A stretch of 64,000 bases of DNA from Chryseobacterium sp. S0630 (GCF_024158915.1 NZ_JAMZGF010000011.1:1-64000); one strand, 5' to 3'; counted from the first letter of the stretch, positions 35,957 through 45,863 are shown. Numbers and translations: made by a program. The notes: generated by a model not told the origin, from the sequence alone.

Positions 35957-37348
35957 TTACTTATCCATTCTCACAATTCTCGGCTGGAATGTTCCCAGAA
36001 TATCTACCAGCTCACTCTGCGCATTCATCACCTCATTAATGTCTTTGTAGGCCATTGGTGCTTCTTCTGCATTTCCGCCCATCAATGTGACATTTTTCAG
36101 TTTCAGTTCTTTTTTGATATCATGCTGAGTGAAAAGACTTCTGCATTCTCCTCTTGAATGGGCTCTTCCTGCACCATGTGATGCTGAATTCAAAGATTCA
36201 GGATTTCCTTTTCCGCGAACGATAAATCCTTTTGCAGTCATCGATCCTGGAATCATTCCCAATTCGTTTTCATTAGCAGGAGTAGCTCCTTTTCGATGAA
36301 CAATCACTTCTTTTCCGTTATGAATTTCTTTCCACGCAAAATTGTGATGGTTCTCAATTCTCGCTTTTACTCTTCCACCGACTGCTTTTACAAGCCTTCT
36401 GTGAATATCATCGTGACAGGCTGAAGCATAATCTCCGGCAAGGTTCATTGCGGTCCAGTATTCCAGTCCAAGATGGGTACTAAGGTCCAGCCATGCGAAG
36501 TTTTGAGCTTCTTTCGGTAAAGGACATTGTTCCGTTGCCATTCTTGAATAATACTGTGCGATTTCTGCTCCCAGACCTCTCGAGCCACTGTGAGAAAGTA
36601 TTCCCAGATATTTTCCTTTTGGAAGGCCAATTTGTTCGTCTTCTTCAGTGATTTCCACTTCCCCGAATTCTACAAAGTGATTTCCTCCACCTGAGGATCC
36701 CATCTGTTTGATGGCTTTTCCCTTTAATCTTCTTAGGATCGGGATCATATCGAATGTATCTCTGTCGAAAATCTCATGATCTATGTGAGATTTATGAGTT
36801 TCATACATTCCAAATTTTGTATGTTCAGCAAGCGCTTTTTCATATTTATCTCTTGCTCCTTCAAGATATGAAACTGGTGTATCCAAAATACTGAGGCTCA
36901 TTCTGCAGCCAATATCCATTCCTACTCCATAAGGGATTACGGCATTTTCTACGGCCAGAACTCCTCCTATGGGAAGCCCATACCCGCTGTGGGCATCCGG
37001 CATTAATGCTCCCTGAGTAGAGATAGGCAGTTTCAAAGCTGTGTATAACTGATTTTTTGCCTCTTCTGAAATATTGTTTCCAAAAATCTGAAAGGAAGCA
37101 CGCTGTGAATTCAGCATTCTTTTTTCTGTTTTTTTGGATGAAAGCAGGGTTTCTGCGATTTGTCCGAAAGTCAGATCTTTTTCAAATTCTTCCGGATTCA
37201 GCAGAATTTCCTTTAAAAGAGATTTTACGTGGTGAATATTTTTCGTTGCAAAATTTCTTTTCATGACTTCCAATGCTACGTTTACGCTTTGGTTATTGGG
37301 ATAGCCCAGTTTTAATATATCTTTTCCTTTTAGTTTTAAATTTCCCAT
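35957..37348 (-). CDS. rtcB: RNA-splicing ligase RtcB
   Basis: A 463-residue GTP/Mn2+-dependent ligase that joins a 2',3'-cyclic phosphate or 3'-phosphate to a 5'-OH RNA end. Visible family blocks are MPDAHSGYGLPIGGV, PYGVGMDIGCRM with the metal Cys, GSSGGGNHFVEFG, GILSHSGSRGLG, VHRKGATPA, and SASHGAGRAHSR, which holds the guanylated His. The length fits the family. It is followed by the NTase-like gene and prfH on the same strand; this RtcB-PrfH pairing is the known ribosome-repair arrangement. Confidence 0.97.
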   Translation of the reverse strand: MGNLKLKGKDILKLGYPNNQSVNVALEVMKRNFATKNIHHVKSLLKEILLNPEEFEKDLTFGQIAETLLSSKKTEKRMLNSQRASFQIFGNNISEEAKNQLYTALKLPISTQGALMPDAHSGYGLPIGGVLAVENAVIPYGVGMDIGCRMSLSILDTPVSYLEGARDKYEKALAEHTKFGMYETHKSHIDHEIFDRDTFDMIPILRRLKGKAIKQMGSSGGGNHFVEFGEVEITEEDEQIGLPKGKYLGILSHSGSRGLGAEIAQYYSRMATEQCPLPKEAQNFAWLDLSTHLGLEYWTAMNLAGDYASACHDDIHRRLVKAVGGRVKARIENHHNFAWKEIHNGKEVIVHRKGATPANENELGMIPGSMTAKGFIVRGKGNPESLNSASHGAGRAHSRGECRSLFTQHDIKKELKLKNVTLMGGNAEEAPMAYKDINEVMNAQSELVDILGTFQPRIVRMDK

Positions 37349-37375
37349 TGTTTTTGTTTTAAATAACAGTTGGAC

Positions 37376-38110
37376 TTATTCGTCCTGTAAGCTTTCTGCA
37401 ATTTCTGTTGCAGACATTGTGCAGGTTGCATATTTCCTGCTTTTGATAAGTTTTCTTTGATACTTTTCTTTCCATGGATTCGACTTACCTAGAATAGTCT
37501 TGTGCATAATCCCTATCACCTTATACTGTCCCAAATAGGAATCCAGCGCTGCATATTCTTTTTCCAGCTCCAAATCCAAGGGTTTGTAATGGGTAATCAT
37601 ATTGGGTTTTACCCTCAAAGTAAACCTCCATGGTTCAGTAAATTTGTAGTAGATTCCGAATATCTTATTGACAGGACAATAATCTTCTTTCTTTTCAAAA
37701 TATTGTCTTTCTCTGTCGGTAAACTCTAATTTTGGATAATTCCAGGAAAATGAAGTAATATACCTGAGCTTCTGCTCTCTTTCTACATATATCTTTCTTC
37801 CGAACTTTCTTTTCTTTTTCAGAAATCTTCGGTTATCAGAATACATATAGGTATTTATCTTCTTTAAAATACCTTCGAAAAAATCTCCGTCTTTGGATTG
37901 TTTTACATCCTCTCTTACAACAAAGAATCTTACAAATCCTTTTTGATAGGGTTTATCCAATGGTATCAACGGAAGATTTCTTCTCATTTTCCAGAGTTCT
38001 CTACTACGTTTGTATTTTGTTCTTATCTGCTTTTCTACATCTTTTCTAATTGTTCTTTTTCTGCTTCTTACGCTTCTCAGGCGGAAATGCAGAAGGTTAT
38101 CATTTTCCAT
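37376..38110 (-). CDS. Highly basic protein of unknown function, first gene of the rtcB block
   Basis: A 244-residue protein (ATG 38110; a TTG start at 38167 would add 19 residues) very rich in Lys and Arg, especially the first 35 residues (RLRSVRSRKRTIRKDVEK) and the C-terminal KEKYQRKLIKSRK. There is no signal peptide, membrane segment or recognised motif, and only scattered Cys. The base-rich composition suggests RNA or ribosome binding. It ends 27 bases before rtcB on the same strand. It is not among the genes I know from described RtcB-PrfH pairs, so it is a candidate extra component. Function unknown. Confidence 0.7.
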   Translation of the reverse strand: MENDNLLHFRLRSVRSRKRTIRKDVEKQIRTKYKRSRELWKMRRNLPLIPLDKPYQKGFVRFFVVREDVKQSKDGDFFEGILKKINTYMYSDNRRFLKKKRKFGRKIYVEREQKLRYITSFSWNYPKLEFTDRERQYFEKKEDYCPVNKIFGIYYKFTEPWRFTLRVKPNMITHYKPLDLELEKEYAALDSYLGQYKVIGIMHKTILGKSNPWKEKYQRKLIKSRKYATCTMSATEIAESLQDE

Positions 38111-38221
38111 TGTGAACAGAAGTCTGATGTGAGATCGTAGAAACCAGGTTCTTTTTTTCTCACACAACTTTTAATCAACTAAAATATTAGTTGAATGGAT
38201 TAATAATAGACGGAATAGTTC

Positions 38222-38238
38222 TGAGGAATGAACCTCAT
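38222..38238 (-). other. Short hairpin in the leader of the rtcB block
   Basis: TGAGG/CCTCA stem with a 6-nt loop between the terminator at 38304-38337 and the basic-protein gene. A second one, CAACTAA/TTAGTTG, follows at 38176-38193. They could belong to a leader RNA. Confidence 0.35.
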
Positions 38239-38303
38239 CCTATTTTGCCTTTAATGACACTAAAAAAGATTTCGGGGAAACTTGAAGTTTGAAATATTGC
38301 GCA

Positions 38304-38337
38304 ATAAAAAACCCGAAATCTCTACGACTTCGGGTTC
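38304..38337 (-). terminator. Strong terminator, end of small RNA unit
   Basis: ACCCGAAGTC/GATTTCGGGT (10 bp with one mismatch, 5-nt loop), followed on the minus strand by TTTTTTATT. Confidence 0.85.
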
Positions 38338-38478
38338 TGATATTTCATTGTACTGTTATTCTAAGAATGTACCAAACCGCGAAGCCTTACCACCATAAGT
38401 GGCAATCCAACTGTAGAATTCTGTTTTGTTCTGAACATTGCTTCGTCGTTTTTTATTGGTTAAACTTGATTTTCAGGT
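38305..38478 (-). ncRNA. Candidate structured small RNA or leader, about 170 nt
   Basis: A minus-strand unit with its own promoter and terminator and no gene of normal size. Inside, TTGCCAC-TTATG-GTGGTAA makes a perfect 7-bp hairpin (one G-U), CGAAGC upstream can pair with GCTTCG downstream, and GTACATTCT/AGAATAACAGTAC makes another stem. It also contains a 25-codon ORF (38364-38438, start ATG, stop TAG) rich in Val and Leu, reading MFRTKQNSTVG at its start. This could be a stand-alone sRNA, or an attenuator leader for the basic-protein/rtcB operon downstream. Exact ends are estimates. Confidence 0.55.
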
Positions 38479-38479
38479 G

Positions 38480-38509
38480 CAAATATATACATTTTTCTGA
38501 TAATCAAAA
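38480..38509 (-). promoter_or_regulatory. Promoter of the small RNA unit
   Basis: The minus strand has -33 TTTTG (38505-38509), 17 bases, then -7 TATATTTG (38480-38487) and C. This is one of the best flavobacterial promoter matches in the window. Confidence 0.75.
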
Positions 38510-38518
38510 TATTTTTTT

Positions 38519-39502
38519 TCACTTAAGGTGAATAATACTGAGAAAAATGGCATCAATTACCTTCGTCATTCGTTTTGTATCCAGCGTTTCCAAAGTATCG
38601 GTAGGTTCATGATAGTTTTTGTTTCTGAAGAAGGATGTGTCGGTGATCATGAGTGCAGGAAAGTCGAAATTCCAATAATTCAGATGGTCAGAATAGTCTA
38701 TTCCTGCTACGAATTTGGGTGCTGAGAACGTTTCTGTTTTGATCTGTTGGGAATCTTTGAAGTTTCCTATAAAGTTTCTTACAAAAGGTCCTGCGCCAGT
38801 TATTTTTTTAACCAGAGTAATAAAATTTCCCTGATCACCATATATCCAGGAAAGAATACTTATAGGAAAACTCTGAGAACCTTTTTCATCACGGAAATAA
38901 CCTATCATTTCTACGCTTGCCATTCCATAGACATCAATTTTGTTGTCTTTTAAATATTTTGCATGGATATAGCTTCCCATATTTTCGGTTCTGAAATAAG
39001 GTGGCTCTTCCAGCGTATAAGCAACTAAATCTACTCTGTACTTCAGCTTCTGTCCTTTGAGCATTCTTGCAAGCTCCAGAAGAGCAGTAACTCCGGTTGC
39101 GTTGTCGTCTGCTCCCTGCTGATCGCCACAAACATCATAATGAGCACCTATAATAATCCGTTTGGCATTTTCCGGACCAAAAGAAGTAATTACATTTTTA
39201 TATACTTTACCGTCAACTTTATATTCCTGAAAAGTGGTACTGTCTCCATAAGTAGCAAACGTCTGATGAATATAATCTGCAACAGCATTTAGCTGATCAA
39301 TATTTTTATGATTTCTAAACTGTGGAGTTTGGGTAAGTGCCGTCAAATGTTTTTTAACAAGACTGGTATCCGCAATTATTGTGGAACTGGGTACTGATCT
39401 GTTTTTCTTTATTGAACCTAGCAAAAAAACTCCTGTAATAACAAATAAGCCTACGAAAAGAAACAGTTTTTTCCTCGTAGGCTTTATATTTTTAAAATTC
39501 AC
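38519..39502 (-). CDS. M28 family metallopeptidase
   Basis: A 327-residue exported aminopeptidase-type enzyme with an N-terminal signal anchor (about 11-30). The di-zinc site is seen as GAHYDVCGDQQGADDNATG (His-x-Asp and the following Asp) near residue 147-165, the Glu pair in YTLEEPPYF near 188, an Asp/Glu in ASVEMIGYF and the last His in DYSDHLNYW near 275. The start is GTG. It probably hydrolyses peptides in the periplasm or at the surface. The next gene downstream on the strand is separated by a promoter and the small RNA unit. Confidence 0.92.
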   Translation of the reverse strand: MNFKNIKPTRKKLFLFVGLFVITGVFLLGSIKKNRSVPSSTIIADTSLVKKHLTALTQTPQFRNHKNIDQLNAVADYIHQTFATYGDSTTFQEYKVDGKVYKNVITSFGPENAKRIIIGAHYDVCGDQQGADDNATGVTALLELARMLKGQKLKYRVDLVAYTLEEPPYFRTENMGSYIHAKYLKDNKIDVYGMASVEMIGYFRDEKGSQSFPISILSWIYGDQGNFITLVKKITGAGPFVRNFIGNFKDSQQIKTETFSAPKFVAGIDYSDHLNYWNFDFPALMITDTSFFRNKNYHEPTDTLETLDTKRMTKVIDAIFLSIIHLK

Positions 39503-39545
39503 GGATATATTTTTAATCTCTGTCCTGAAATTAAAACTTTTTTAT

Positions 39546-41666
39546 TTATTTTTCTAAAAATCTTTCCAGAATTTCCACTGCGCATTTCGGAAGGTTGGTC
39601 CCAGGTCCGAAAATAAAGTCAGCACCATTGGCATAAAGGAACTCATAATCCTGTTGTGGAATTACTCCTCCTACAACGATGGTAATATCGTCTGCTCCCA
39701 GTTTGGACAGTTCTTCCACTACCTGAGGAACTAATGTTTTGTGTCCTGCGGCCAATGAAGAAACACCTAAAATGTGAATATCATTTTCTACCGCTTGCTT
39801 AGCTACTTCTTCCGGTGTCTGAAACAATGGAGCAACGTCTACGTCAAATCCCATATCAGCAAATGCTGTTGCTACTACTTTCGCACCTCTGTCGTGCCCA
39901 TCCTGCCCCATTTTAGCGACCATTAGCCTTGGGCGGCGTCCTTCTTCTTCTTCAAATTTCTGAGTCAGATTAAGGGCTTTTTCAAAGTATTCGTTTTTAC
40001 CGGCATTCATTGCGTATACACCAGAGATTGTTTTAATGTTTGCTTTATATCTTCCAAAGGTTTCTTCCATGGCATCACTCATTTCACCAAGGGTAACTCT
40101 TCTTCTTGCGGCTTCAATACATAGAGCCAGAAGGTTTCCTTTTCCTGTTTTGGCGCTTTCGCGGATGTCATTCAGGATTTGCTCGACAGCTTCTGTATTT
40201 CTTTCTGCTTTGATCGTATTTAACCTTTCAATCTGTTTTCTACGAACTTCTGTATTGTCAATGTCCAGGATTTCTATTTGATCCTGTTTCAATGAGGATT
40301 TAAATGAATTGACTCCAATAATGAATTCCTCACCACTGTCGATCTTAGCCTGTTTTTTTGCTGCGGCTTCTTCAATTCTCATTTTTGGAATTCCGGCTTC
40401 GATCGCCTTCGTCATTCCGCCTTCCTGTTCTACCTCATCAATATACCTCATTGCTTCCTCGATCATTTGCTGAGTAAGGCTTTCTACAAGGTTACTTCCT
40501 CCCATTGGATCTACTACATCGCATATTCCGCTTTCCTGCTGAAGAATGATTTGTGTATTTCTTGCAATTTTTGCAGAGTAATCTGTAGGAAGGGCAATGG
40601 CTTCATCCAGTGCGTTGGTGTGAAGAGACTGTGTTCCTCCTAATGCTGAAGACAGCGCTTCTATTGCTGTTCTTGTGATATTATTGAAAGGTTCCTGCTC
40701 TGTTAAAGACCATCCTGAAGTTTGAGAATGGGTTCTTAACGCCAGAGATTTTGGATTCTGAGGATTAAATTGTTTTAAAAGGGTTGCCCAGATATATCTT
40801 GCAGCACGCATTTTCGCAATTTCCATGAAATGATTCATTCCGATTGCCCAGAAGAAAGAAAGTCTTGGAGCGAAATCGTCTACGTTCATTCCTGCTTTTA
40901 TCCCTGTTCTTACATATTCAAGACCATCTGCCAATGTGTAAGCCATTTCAAGTACAGGCGTTGCACCAGCTTCCTGCATATGGTATCCGGAAATGGAAAT
41001 GGAATTGAATTTGGGAATATTTTGCGAAGTGTATTCAAAAATATCTGCAATGATCTTCATGGAAGGTGCCGGCGGATAGATATAAGTATTTCTTACCATG
41101 AATTCTTTCAAAATATCATTCTGAATGGTTCCGGAAAGCAATTCCTGCTTTACTCCCTGCTCTTCTGCCGCTACAATATAGAAAGACAAAATAGGAAGTA
41201 CAGCTCCGTTCATGGTCATGGAAACTGAAATCTGATCTAATGGAATTTCATTGAAAAGGATTTTCATGTCTTCCACAGAGTCTATGGCAACTCCTGCTTT
41301 TCCTACATCTCCCACCACTCTTGAGTGGTCAGAATCATATCCTCTATGCGTCGCAAGGTCAAATGCTACGGAAAGTCCTTTCTGACCTGCGGCAAGGTTT
41401 CTTCTGTAGAAAGCATTGGATTCTTCAGCGGTAGAAAATCCGGCATACTGACGGATTGTCCATGGCTTCTGAACATACATGGTGGAATACGGTCCTCTCA
41501 GATAGGGAGCAATTCCTGGAGAAGTCTGCGTTAATGATTCATCTTTTACATCTTTTTTTTCATAGGATGATTTGAGTTCAAGGCCGTCTTTTTCAAAATT
41601 GTAAATCTCTCTTTCCTGAGATGATACACTAAAATCCGGTTTTTTCACAGAAATTGTCTTTCGCAT
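39546..41666 (-). CDS. scpA: Methylmalonyl-CoA mutase
   Basis: Adenosylcobalamin enzyme that interconverts methylmalonyl-CoA and succinyl-CoA. The 706-residue chain has the N-terminal TIM-barrel with the substrate segment [28 protein letters not shown] and the C-terminal B12 domain with the cofactor-binding DGHDRG ([14 protein letters not shown], about residue 590). It is the large-subunit/homodimer (Sbm-like) type; no small subunit gene is adjacent. The mutase GTPase MeaB is encoded at 32264-33256. It likely serves propionate/branched-chain catabolism or succinate-to-propionyl-CoA conversion. Confidence 0.96.
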   Translation of the reverse strand: MRKTISVKKPDFSVSSQEREIYNFEKDGLELKSSYEKKDVKDESLTQTSPGIAPYLRGPYSTMYVQKPWTIRQYAGFSTAEESNAFYRRNLAAGQKGLSVAFDLATHRGYDSDHSRVVGDVGKAGVAIDSVEDMKILFNEIPLDQISVSMTMNGAVLPILSFYIVAAEEQGVKQELLSGTIQNDILKEFMVRNTYIYPPAPSMKIIADIFEYTSQNIPKFNSISISGYHMQEAGATPVLEMAYTLADGLEYVRTGIKAGMNVDDFAPRLSFFWAIGMNHFMEIAKMRAARYIWATLLKQFNPQNPKSLALRTHSQTSGWSLTEQEPFNNITRTAIEALSSALGGTQSLHTNALDEAIALPTDYSAKIARNTQIILQQESGICDVVDPMGGSNLVESLTQQMIEEAMRYIDEVEQEGGMTKAIEAGIPKMRIEEAAAKKQAKIDSGEEFIIGVNSFKSSLKQDQIEILDIDNTEVRRKQIERLNTIKAERNTEAVEQILNDIRESAKTGKGNLLALCIEAARRRVTLGEMSDAMEETFGRYKANIKTISGVYAMNAGKNEYFEKALNLTQKFEEEEGRRPRLMVAKMGQDGHDRGAKVVATAFADMGFDVDVAPLFQTPEEVAKQAVENDIHILGVSSLAAGHKTLVPQVVEELSKLGADDITIVVGGVIPQQDYEFLYANGADFIFGPGTNLPKCAVEILERFLEK

Positions 41667-41758
41667 TCCAATTATTTTTGTCCCCGTAAAGTTAATTTTT
41701 TTGAGCGAAACATGAAACTTATGTTAACGTTCTGTTTTTCTAAGTTTTAGCAAAAGAA

Positions 41759-41784
41759 AAAGGCCGGGCAAATGCCCGACCTTT
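41759..41784 (-). terminator. Terminator of the prolyl oligopeptidase gene
   Basis: AAAGGTCGGGC/GCCCGGCCTTT stem (one mismatch) with TTTTCTTTTG following on the minus strand. Confidence 0.8.
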
Positions 41785-41804
41785 CTTATTGGTATCAATT
41801 TAAA

Positions 41805-43907
41805 TTATTTCTTTATTCCCATCTCAAATAAAGCAAATGATATAAGATCTGCATTCTCACTGATCACCTGATCTGTAGATCTTCCTGCTCCGTGGCCTGC
41901 ATTCTTCTCAATTCTTAAAAGAATAGGGTTTTTACATCCCTGTTTTTCCTGAAGTTCTGCTCCAAATTTGAATGAGTGTGCCGGAACCACTCTGTCATCA
42001 TGATCACTGGTAATGATCATTGTAGATGGATAGCAAGTTCCTGCTTTTACATTATGTACAGGAGAATAGGATTTCAGATATTCAAACATTTCTTTGCTGT
42101 CCTCGGCAGTACCATAGTCGTAAGACCATCCTGCTCCGGCAGTAAATTTATTATACCTCAACATGTCCAAAACTCCAACTCCAGGGAAGGCTACTCTCGC
42201 AAGATCCGGCCTCATTGTCATTGTTGCTCCTACTAATAATCCTCCGTTTGATCTTCCTGACAGCGCCATATATTCTTTTGAAGTATAGCCTTTACTTTGA
42301 AGGTATTCTCCGGCAGCAATAAAGTCTTCAAAAACATTTTTCTTCTGCTGCTTTGTTCCTGCATCATGCCATTTTTTACCATATTCTCCACCACCACGGA
42401 TGTTTGGAACAGCGTAAATACCACCATTTTCCATCCAGATAGCGTTTACTACAGAGAATGACGGCTGCAGACTGATATTGAAACCTCCATAAGAGTAAAG
42501 AATAGTAGGATTTTTACCGTCCAGTTTAGTTCCTTTCTTATAGTTGATCATCATAGGAACTTTTGTGCCGTCTTTTGAAGTATAGAATACCTGTTCCGAA
42601 ACATAATCATCCGGATTAAACTTCACTTTAGGTTTTTGATAGACTTCAGATTTTCCTGAGTCTACATTGAATTTATAGGTCGTTCCCGGTGTAATATAAT
42701 TGCTGAAAGAGAAGTAAACATCTTTCTCTTTTTCTTTTCCTCCGAATCCTGAGATATTTCCTTTACCAGGAAGAGTAATTTCTCTCACCAGTTTTCCGGT
42801 TTTATCAAACTGTTTTACCTGATCTATGGCATCAATCATATAGGTTGCAAAGAAATATCCTCCCCCTGAAGAGATCCCTAATACGTTTTCAGTTTGTGGA
42901 ATCACGTCTTTCCATGTTGATGGAGACGGATTGGCAATTGTTGTTTTTACTAGACGCATATTGGGAGCATCTTTATCTGTAAAAATGAAAAGATCATCAC
43001 CTTGTGTATCTACAATGTTGGCATTGATATCAAATCCGCTCATAATTTGTACAAAGTCTCCTCCTTTTTTAAGGTCTTTTATATACAATTCATTACCATT
43101 GGTAGCATTAGCAGCAGAAATGATAAGGTATCTCTGATCTTCAGAAACTCCGGCACTAAGATATCTTCTTGGGGTTTTATCTCCTCCGAAAATCAATTTA
43201 TCTTCAGACTGTTTTGTTCCCAACTTGTGAAAATATACTTTGTGCTTATCCGTCATTCCGGAAAGTACTGTTCCCTCTTTAGGTTTGTCGTAGCTTGAAT
43301 AATAAAACCCTTCATCTCCCTGCCATGAAATTCCGCTGAATTTTACATCCAGTATCGTTTCATCAATCTGTTTTTTGGTAACAGCATCAATGATGATGAT
43401 CTTATTCCAGTCGCTTCCTCCTTCAGAAATAGAGTAAGCAGCAAGGTTTCCTTTTTTATTGAATGAAAGATTGGAAAGAGAGGTCGTTCCTTTCTCTGAA
43501 AATTTATTAGGATCTAAAAATACTTCTGTAGCATTGGTCTTATTGTTGGTTCTGTACAAAACAGATTGCGCCTGTAGACCATCATTTTTATAATAATAGG
43601 TATAATCTCCTTCTTTGAAAGGTGCTGAAATTTTTTCATAATTCCAGATATCTTTCAGCTGGCTTTTGATTTTATCCCTGAACGGAATTTTTGAAAGATA
43701 ATTCTGGCTGTAAGCGACTTCTTCATCTACCCATTTTTTTGTAGGTTCAGAATCGTTTTCCAGATCTCTGAAAGGATCAGAAACAGCGTTTCCGAAATAG
43801 GTATCTGTCTGGCTTCCTTTTAATGCTTTAGGATAAATCATTTTCTGAGAGTAAAAAGATGCTGAAAATAATACTCCAGCGGTTAACAATATAGGTTTAA
43901 AATTCAT
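41805..43907 (-). CDS. Prolyl oligopeptidase (S9A family)
   Basis: A 700-residue serine peptidase that cleaves short peptides after proline, with a signal peptide (about 1-20) so exported to the periplasm. The N-terminal part is the seven-bladed propeller. The alpha/beta-hydrolase part has the catalytic Ser in ALSGRSNGGLLVG near residue 545, Asp in ITSDHDDRVVPAHSFKF and His in NAGHGAGRS near 675. It is flanked by a terminator and transcribed in the same direction as the following mutase gene. Confidence 0.95.
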   Translation of the reverse strand: MNFKPILLTAGVLFSASFYSQKMIYPKALKGSQTDTYFGNAVSDPFRDLENDSEPTKKWVDEEVAYSQNYLSKIPFRDKIKSQLKDIWNYEKISAPFKEGDYTYYYKNDGLQAQSVLYRTNNKTNATEVFLDPNKFSEKGTTSLSNLSFNKKGNLAAYSISEGGSDWNKIIIIDAVTKKQIDETILDVKFSGISWQGDEGFYYSSYDKPKEGTVLSGMTDKHKVYFHKLGTKQSEDKLIFGGDKTPRRYLSAGVSEDQRYLIISAANATNGNELYIKDLKKGGDFVQIMSGFDINANIVDTQGDDLFIFTDKDAPNMRLVKTTIANPSPSTWKDVIPQTENVLGISSGGGYFFATYMIDAIDQVKQFDKTGKLVREITLPGKGNISGFGGKEKEKDVYFSFSNYITPGTTYKFNVDSGKSEVYQKPKVKFNPDDYVSEQVFYTSKDGTKVPMMINYKKGTKLDGKNPTILYSYGGFNISLQPSFSVVNAIWMENGGIYAVPNIRGGGEYGKKWHDAGTKQQKKNVFEDFIAAGEYLQSKGYTSKEYMALSGRSNGGLLVGATMTMRPDLARVAFPGVGVLDMLRYNKFTAGAGWSYDYGTAEDSKEMFEYLKSYSPVHNVKAGTCYPSTMIITSDHDDRVVPAHSFKFGAELQEKQGCKNPILLRIEKNAGHGAGRSTDQVISENADLISFALFEMGIKK

Positions 43908-43950
43908 ACTGATCGGTTTTTCTCAAAAATACGCAAAGTATATGAAATAA

Positions 43951-43980
43951 AAAAAGTCCCGTTATATTGGGACTTTTTTA
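43951..43980 (-). terminator. Terminator of the gene at 44004
   Basis: AAAAAGTCCC/GGGACTTTTT, 10-bp stem with an 8-nt loop, T-run on the minus strand. Confidence 0.85.
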
Positions 43981-44003
43981 TTCTTTATGAAGATATTTTT
44001 CAA

Positions 44004-44681
44004 TTATTCATTAGCTCCGAAGCTTTCAAAATAGAAATCGGTAAGATTGGAAACAATCTCATCAGGGCTTCCATTCCAATAGTATATTTTATCTCCTTCT
44101 TTAAGTTCATATAAACTAAAGTTTTGATCTGTTGTTACAGTCTTATTGGCATTTTTAAAATCCTGAACGGCCTGAATTAAATATTTTTTAAGGTCTTCCG
44201 TTTTAATTTTGTTCAGATCTCCTTTTGGTCCGGAAGTCAGTTTTGATGGAACAAGGAAGCTTACAGAATAGCTTATTTCAGCAATTTTTTGTCCTTCCAC
44301 ATGCTCATTCGGCACTACTTTTACATCTTTAACGGTAAGTTTTCCCGTTTTAAAGTTTCCAAACATAGCTCTGAAATAATCTTCAGCTTCTTTTTTACAT
44401 GCTGCTGCCGTAGCTTTAGGGAAAGCAGCAAGAAAATTCTCTACACTGCCATTGATCATTTCCTGTGACGTTTCTTTAAAATCTACCTGATAAGCAATCT
44501 GTCCGTCTACTGTAGGTTTTAAATAATCATTGAGTTTATTCAATGCTGCATCATCATTGCTCACAAACGTACCAAAAAAGAGTTCAAAGGCTTCTTTAGG
44601 TTTCTTTACTTCTGTCTGAGCCATCAGTTGCTGTCCCATCATGGTAAGCAACAGCAGGAAAATAATTTTGTAGTTTTTCAT
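44004..44681 (-). CDS. Hypothetical secreted protein
   Basis: A 225-residue protein with a clear signal peptide (about 1-21, cut after LMAQ). The mature part is helical, with Lys/Glu-rich segments and a conserved-looking KEAEDYFRAMFGNFKTGKLTVKDV region, and ends in a short acidic tail. There is no recognised domain and no Cys pattern beyond one residue. It stands alone between the prolyl oligopeptidase gene and prfA, each boundary having a terminator. Function unknown; an envelope or periplasmic protein is likely. Confidence 0.8.
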   Translation of the reverse strand: MKNYKIIFLLLLTMMGQQLMAQTEVKKPKEAFELFFGTFVSNDDAALNKLNDYLKPTVDGQIAYQVDFKETSQEMINGSVENFLAAFPKATAAACKKEAEDYFRAMFGNFKTGKLTVKDVKVVPNEHVEGQKIAEISYSVSFLVPSKLTSGPKGDLNKIKTEDLKKYLIQAVQDFKNANKTVTTDQNFSLYELKEGDKIYYWNGSPDEIVSNLTDFYFESFGANE

Positions 44682-44711
44682 AGTTGATATTTTGTTTTGT
44701 TATTGGGAAAA

Positions 44712-44745
44712 ACAAAGCCCCTGAAAAGTCAGAGGCTTTGTTTTT
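44712..44745 (-). terminator. Terminator of prfA
   Basis: ACAAAGCCTCTGA/TCAGGGGCTTTGT stem with one mismatch and a 4-nt loop, then TTTTTCCC on the minus strand. Confidence 0.8.
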
Positions 44746-44752
44746 ATTTATC

Positions 44753-45844
44753 TTAATTATAATAATTCTCTTCTTCCCCTTTCATCTTCTCTGCATTTTC
44801 TGCCATGATTACAGCGTCAATCATTTCAGAAATATCACCATTCATATAAGCATCAAGGTTGTACATAGACTTATTGATTCTGTGATCTGTAACTCTACCT
44901 TGTGGATAGTTGTACGTTTTAATTTTTGCAGAACGGTCTCCTGTAGATACCATAGATTTACGTTGTGCAGCGATATCTCCCTGTACTTTCTGTAATTCAA
45001 TATCATATAGTTTTGTTCTTAGCATTTCCATTGCCAATTCACGGTTAGCAAGCTGAGAACGAGCCTGTTGACAAACTACAACAAGTCCTGAAGGTTTGTG
45101 GGTAAGCTGAACTTTAGTTTCAACCTTGTTTACGTTCTGACCACCGGCACCTCCTGAACGGGAAGTCTGCATTTCAATATCTGCAGGATTCAGTTCAAAA
45201 TCTACTTCTTCAGCTTCCGGAAGAACAGCAATAGTGATAGCGGAAGTATGCACTCTTCCCTGAGATTCAGTTTCAGGTACACGTTGTACACGGTGAACTC
45301 CGGATTCGAACTTCATAATTCCGTAAACACCTTCTCCTTCCACTTTCATGATCAGTTCCTTGTACCCTTTTGCGGCTTCGTTAGAATCTGTTACTTCATG
45401 TCTCCATCCTTTTGTTTTGAAATACATGGTATACATTCTGTACACATCTTCCACAAAGATAGCTGCTTCATCACCACCTGTACCGGCACGTAATTCCACG
45501 ATAACGTTTTTGTCATCTGCAGGATCTTTAGGGATCAGTAATACTTTCAGCTCTTCTTCCAAACCAGGAATTTTAGCCTGAGCTTCCAGTTTTTCTTCTT
45601 TAGCCAGATCTACCAGGTCTCTGTCTGAACCATCTGCAATGATTTCTTCAGATTCTGCGATACTATCCAAAGCGCCTTTGTACTGATCGTAAACTCTTAC
45701 AATTTTCCCCAAATCACTATATTCTTTGTTCAAAGAAGAATATCTTTTTTGGTCTGAAATGACATCAGGCTGTATAATAAGGTCTGCAACCTCATTATAT
45801 CTTTGTTTTATAGCTTCTAATTTTGGAATTAATGATTTAGACAT
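44753..45844 (-). CDS. prfA: Peptide chain release factor 1
   Basis: Class I release factor that reads UAA and UAG and hydrolyses peptidyl-tRNA in the ribosome. The 363-residue chain has the RF1 anticodon-like tripeptide region in the middle ([18 protein letters not shown]) and the catalytic [18 protein letters not shown] near residue 232. The end is [15 protein letters not shown]. It is the housekeeping factor, distinct from PrfH in this window. A -7 box TATCTTTG lies 20 bases upstream of the start. Confidence 0.97.
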   Translation of the reverse strand: MSKSLIPKLEAIKQRYNEVADLIIQPDVISDQKRYSSLNKEYSDLGKIVRVYDQYKGALDSIAESEEIIADGSDRDLVDLAKEEKLEAQAKIPGLEEELKVLLIPKDPADDKNVIVELRAGTGGDEAAIFVEDVYRMYTMYFKTKGWRHEVTDSNEAAKGYKELIMKVEGEGVYGIMKFESGVHRVQRVPETESQGRVHTSAITIAVLPEAEEVDFELNPADIEMQTSRSGGAGGQNVNKVETKVQLTHKPSGLVVVCQQARSQLANRELAMEMLRTKLYDIELQKVQGDIAAQRKSMVSTGDRSAKIKTYNYPQGRVTDHRINKSMYNLDAYMNGDISEMIDAVIMAENAEKMKGEEENYYN

Positions 45845-45863
45845 TGTAGAAATTTTGTGGGTG

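Noticed and set aside
39546-41666. Missing small subunit of methylmalonyl-CoA mutase as a gene loss
   Set aside because: The 706-residue form with its own B12 domain matches the homodimeric Sbm type, which needs no small subunit.
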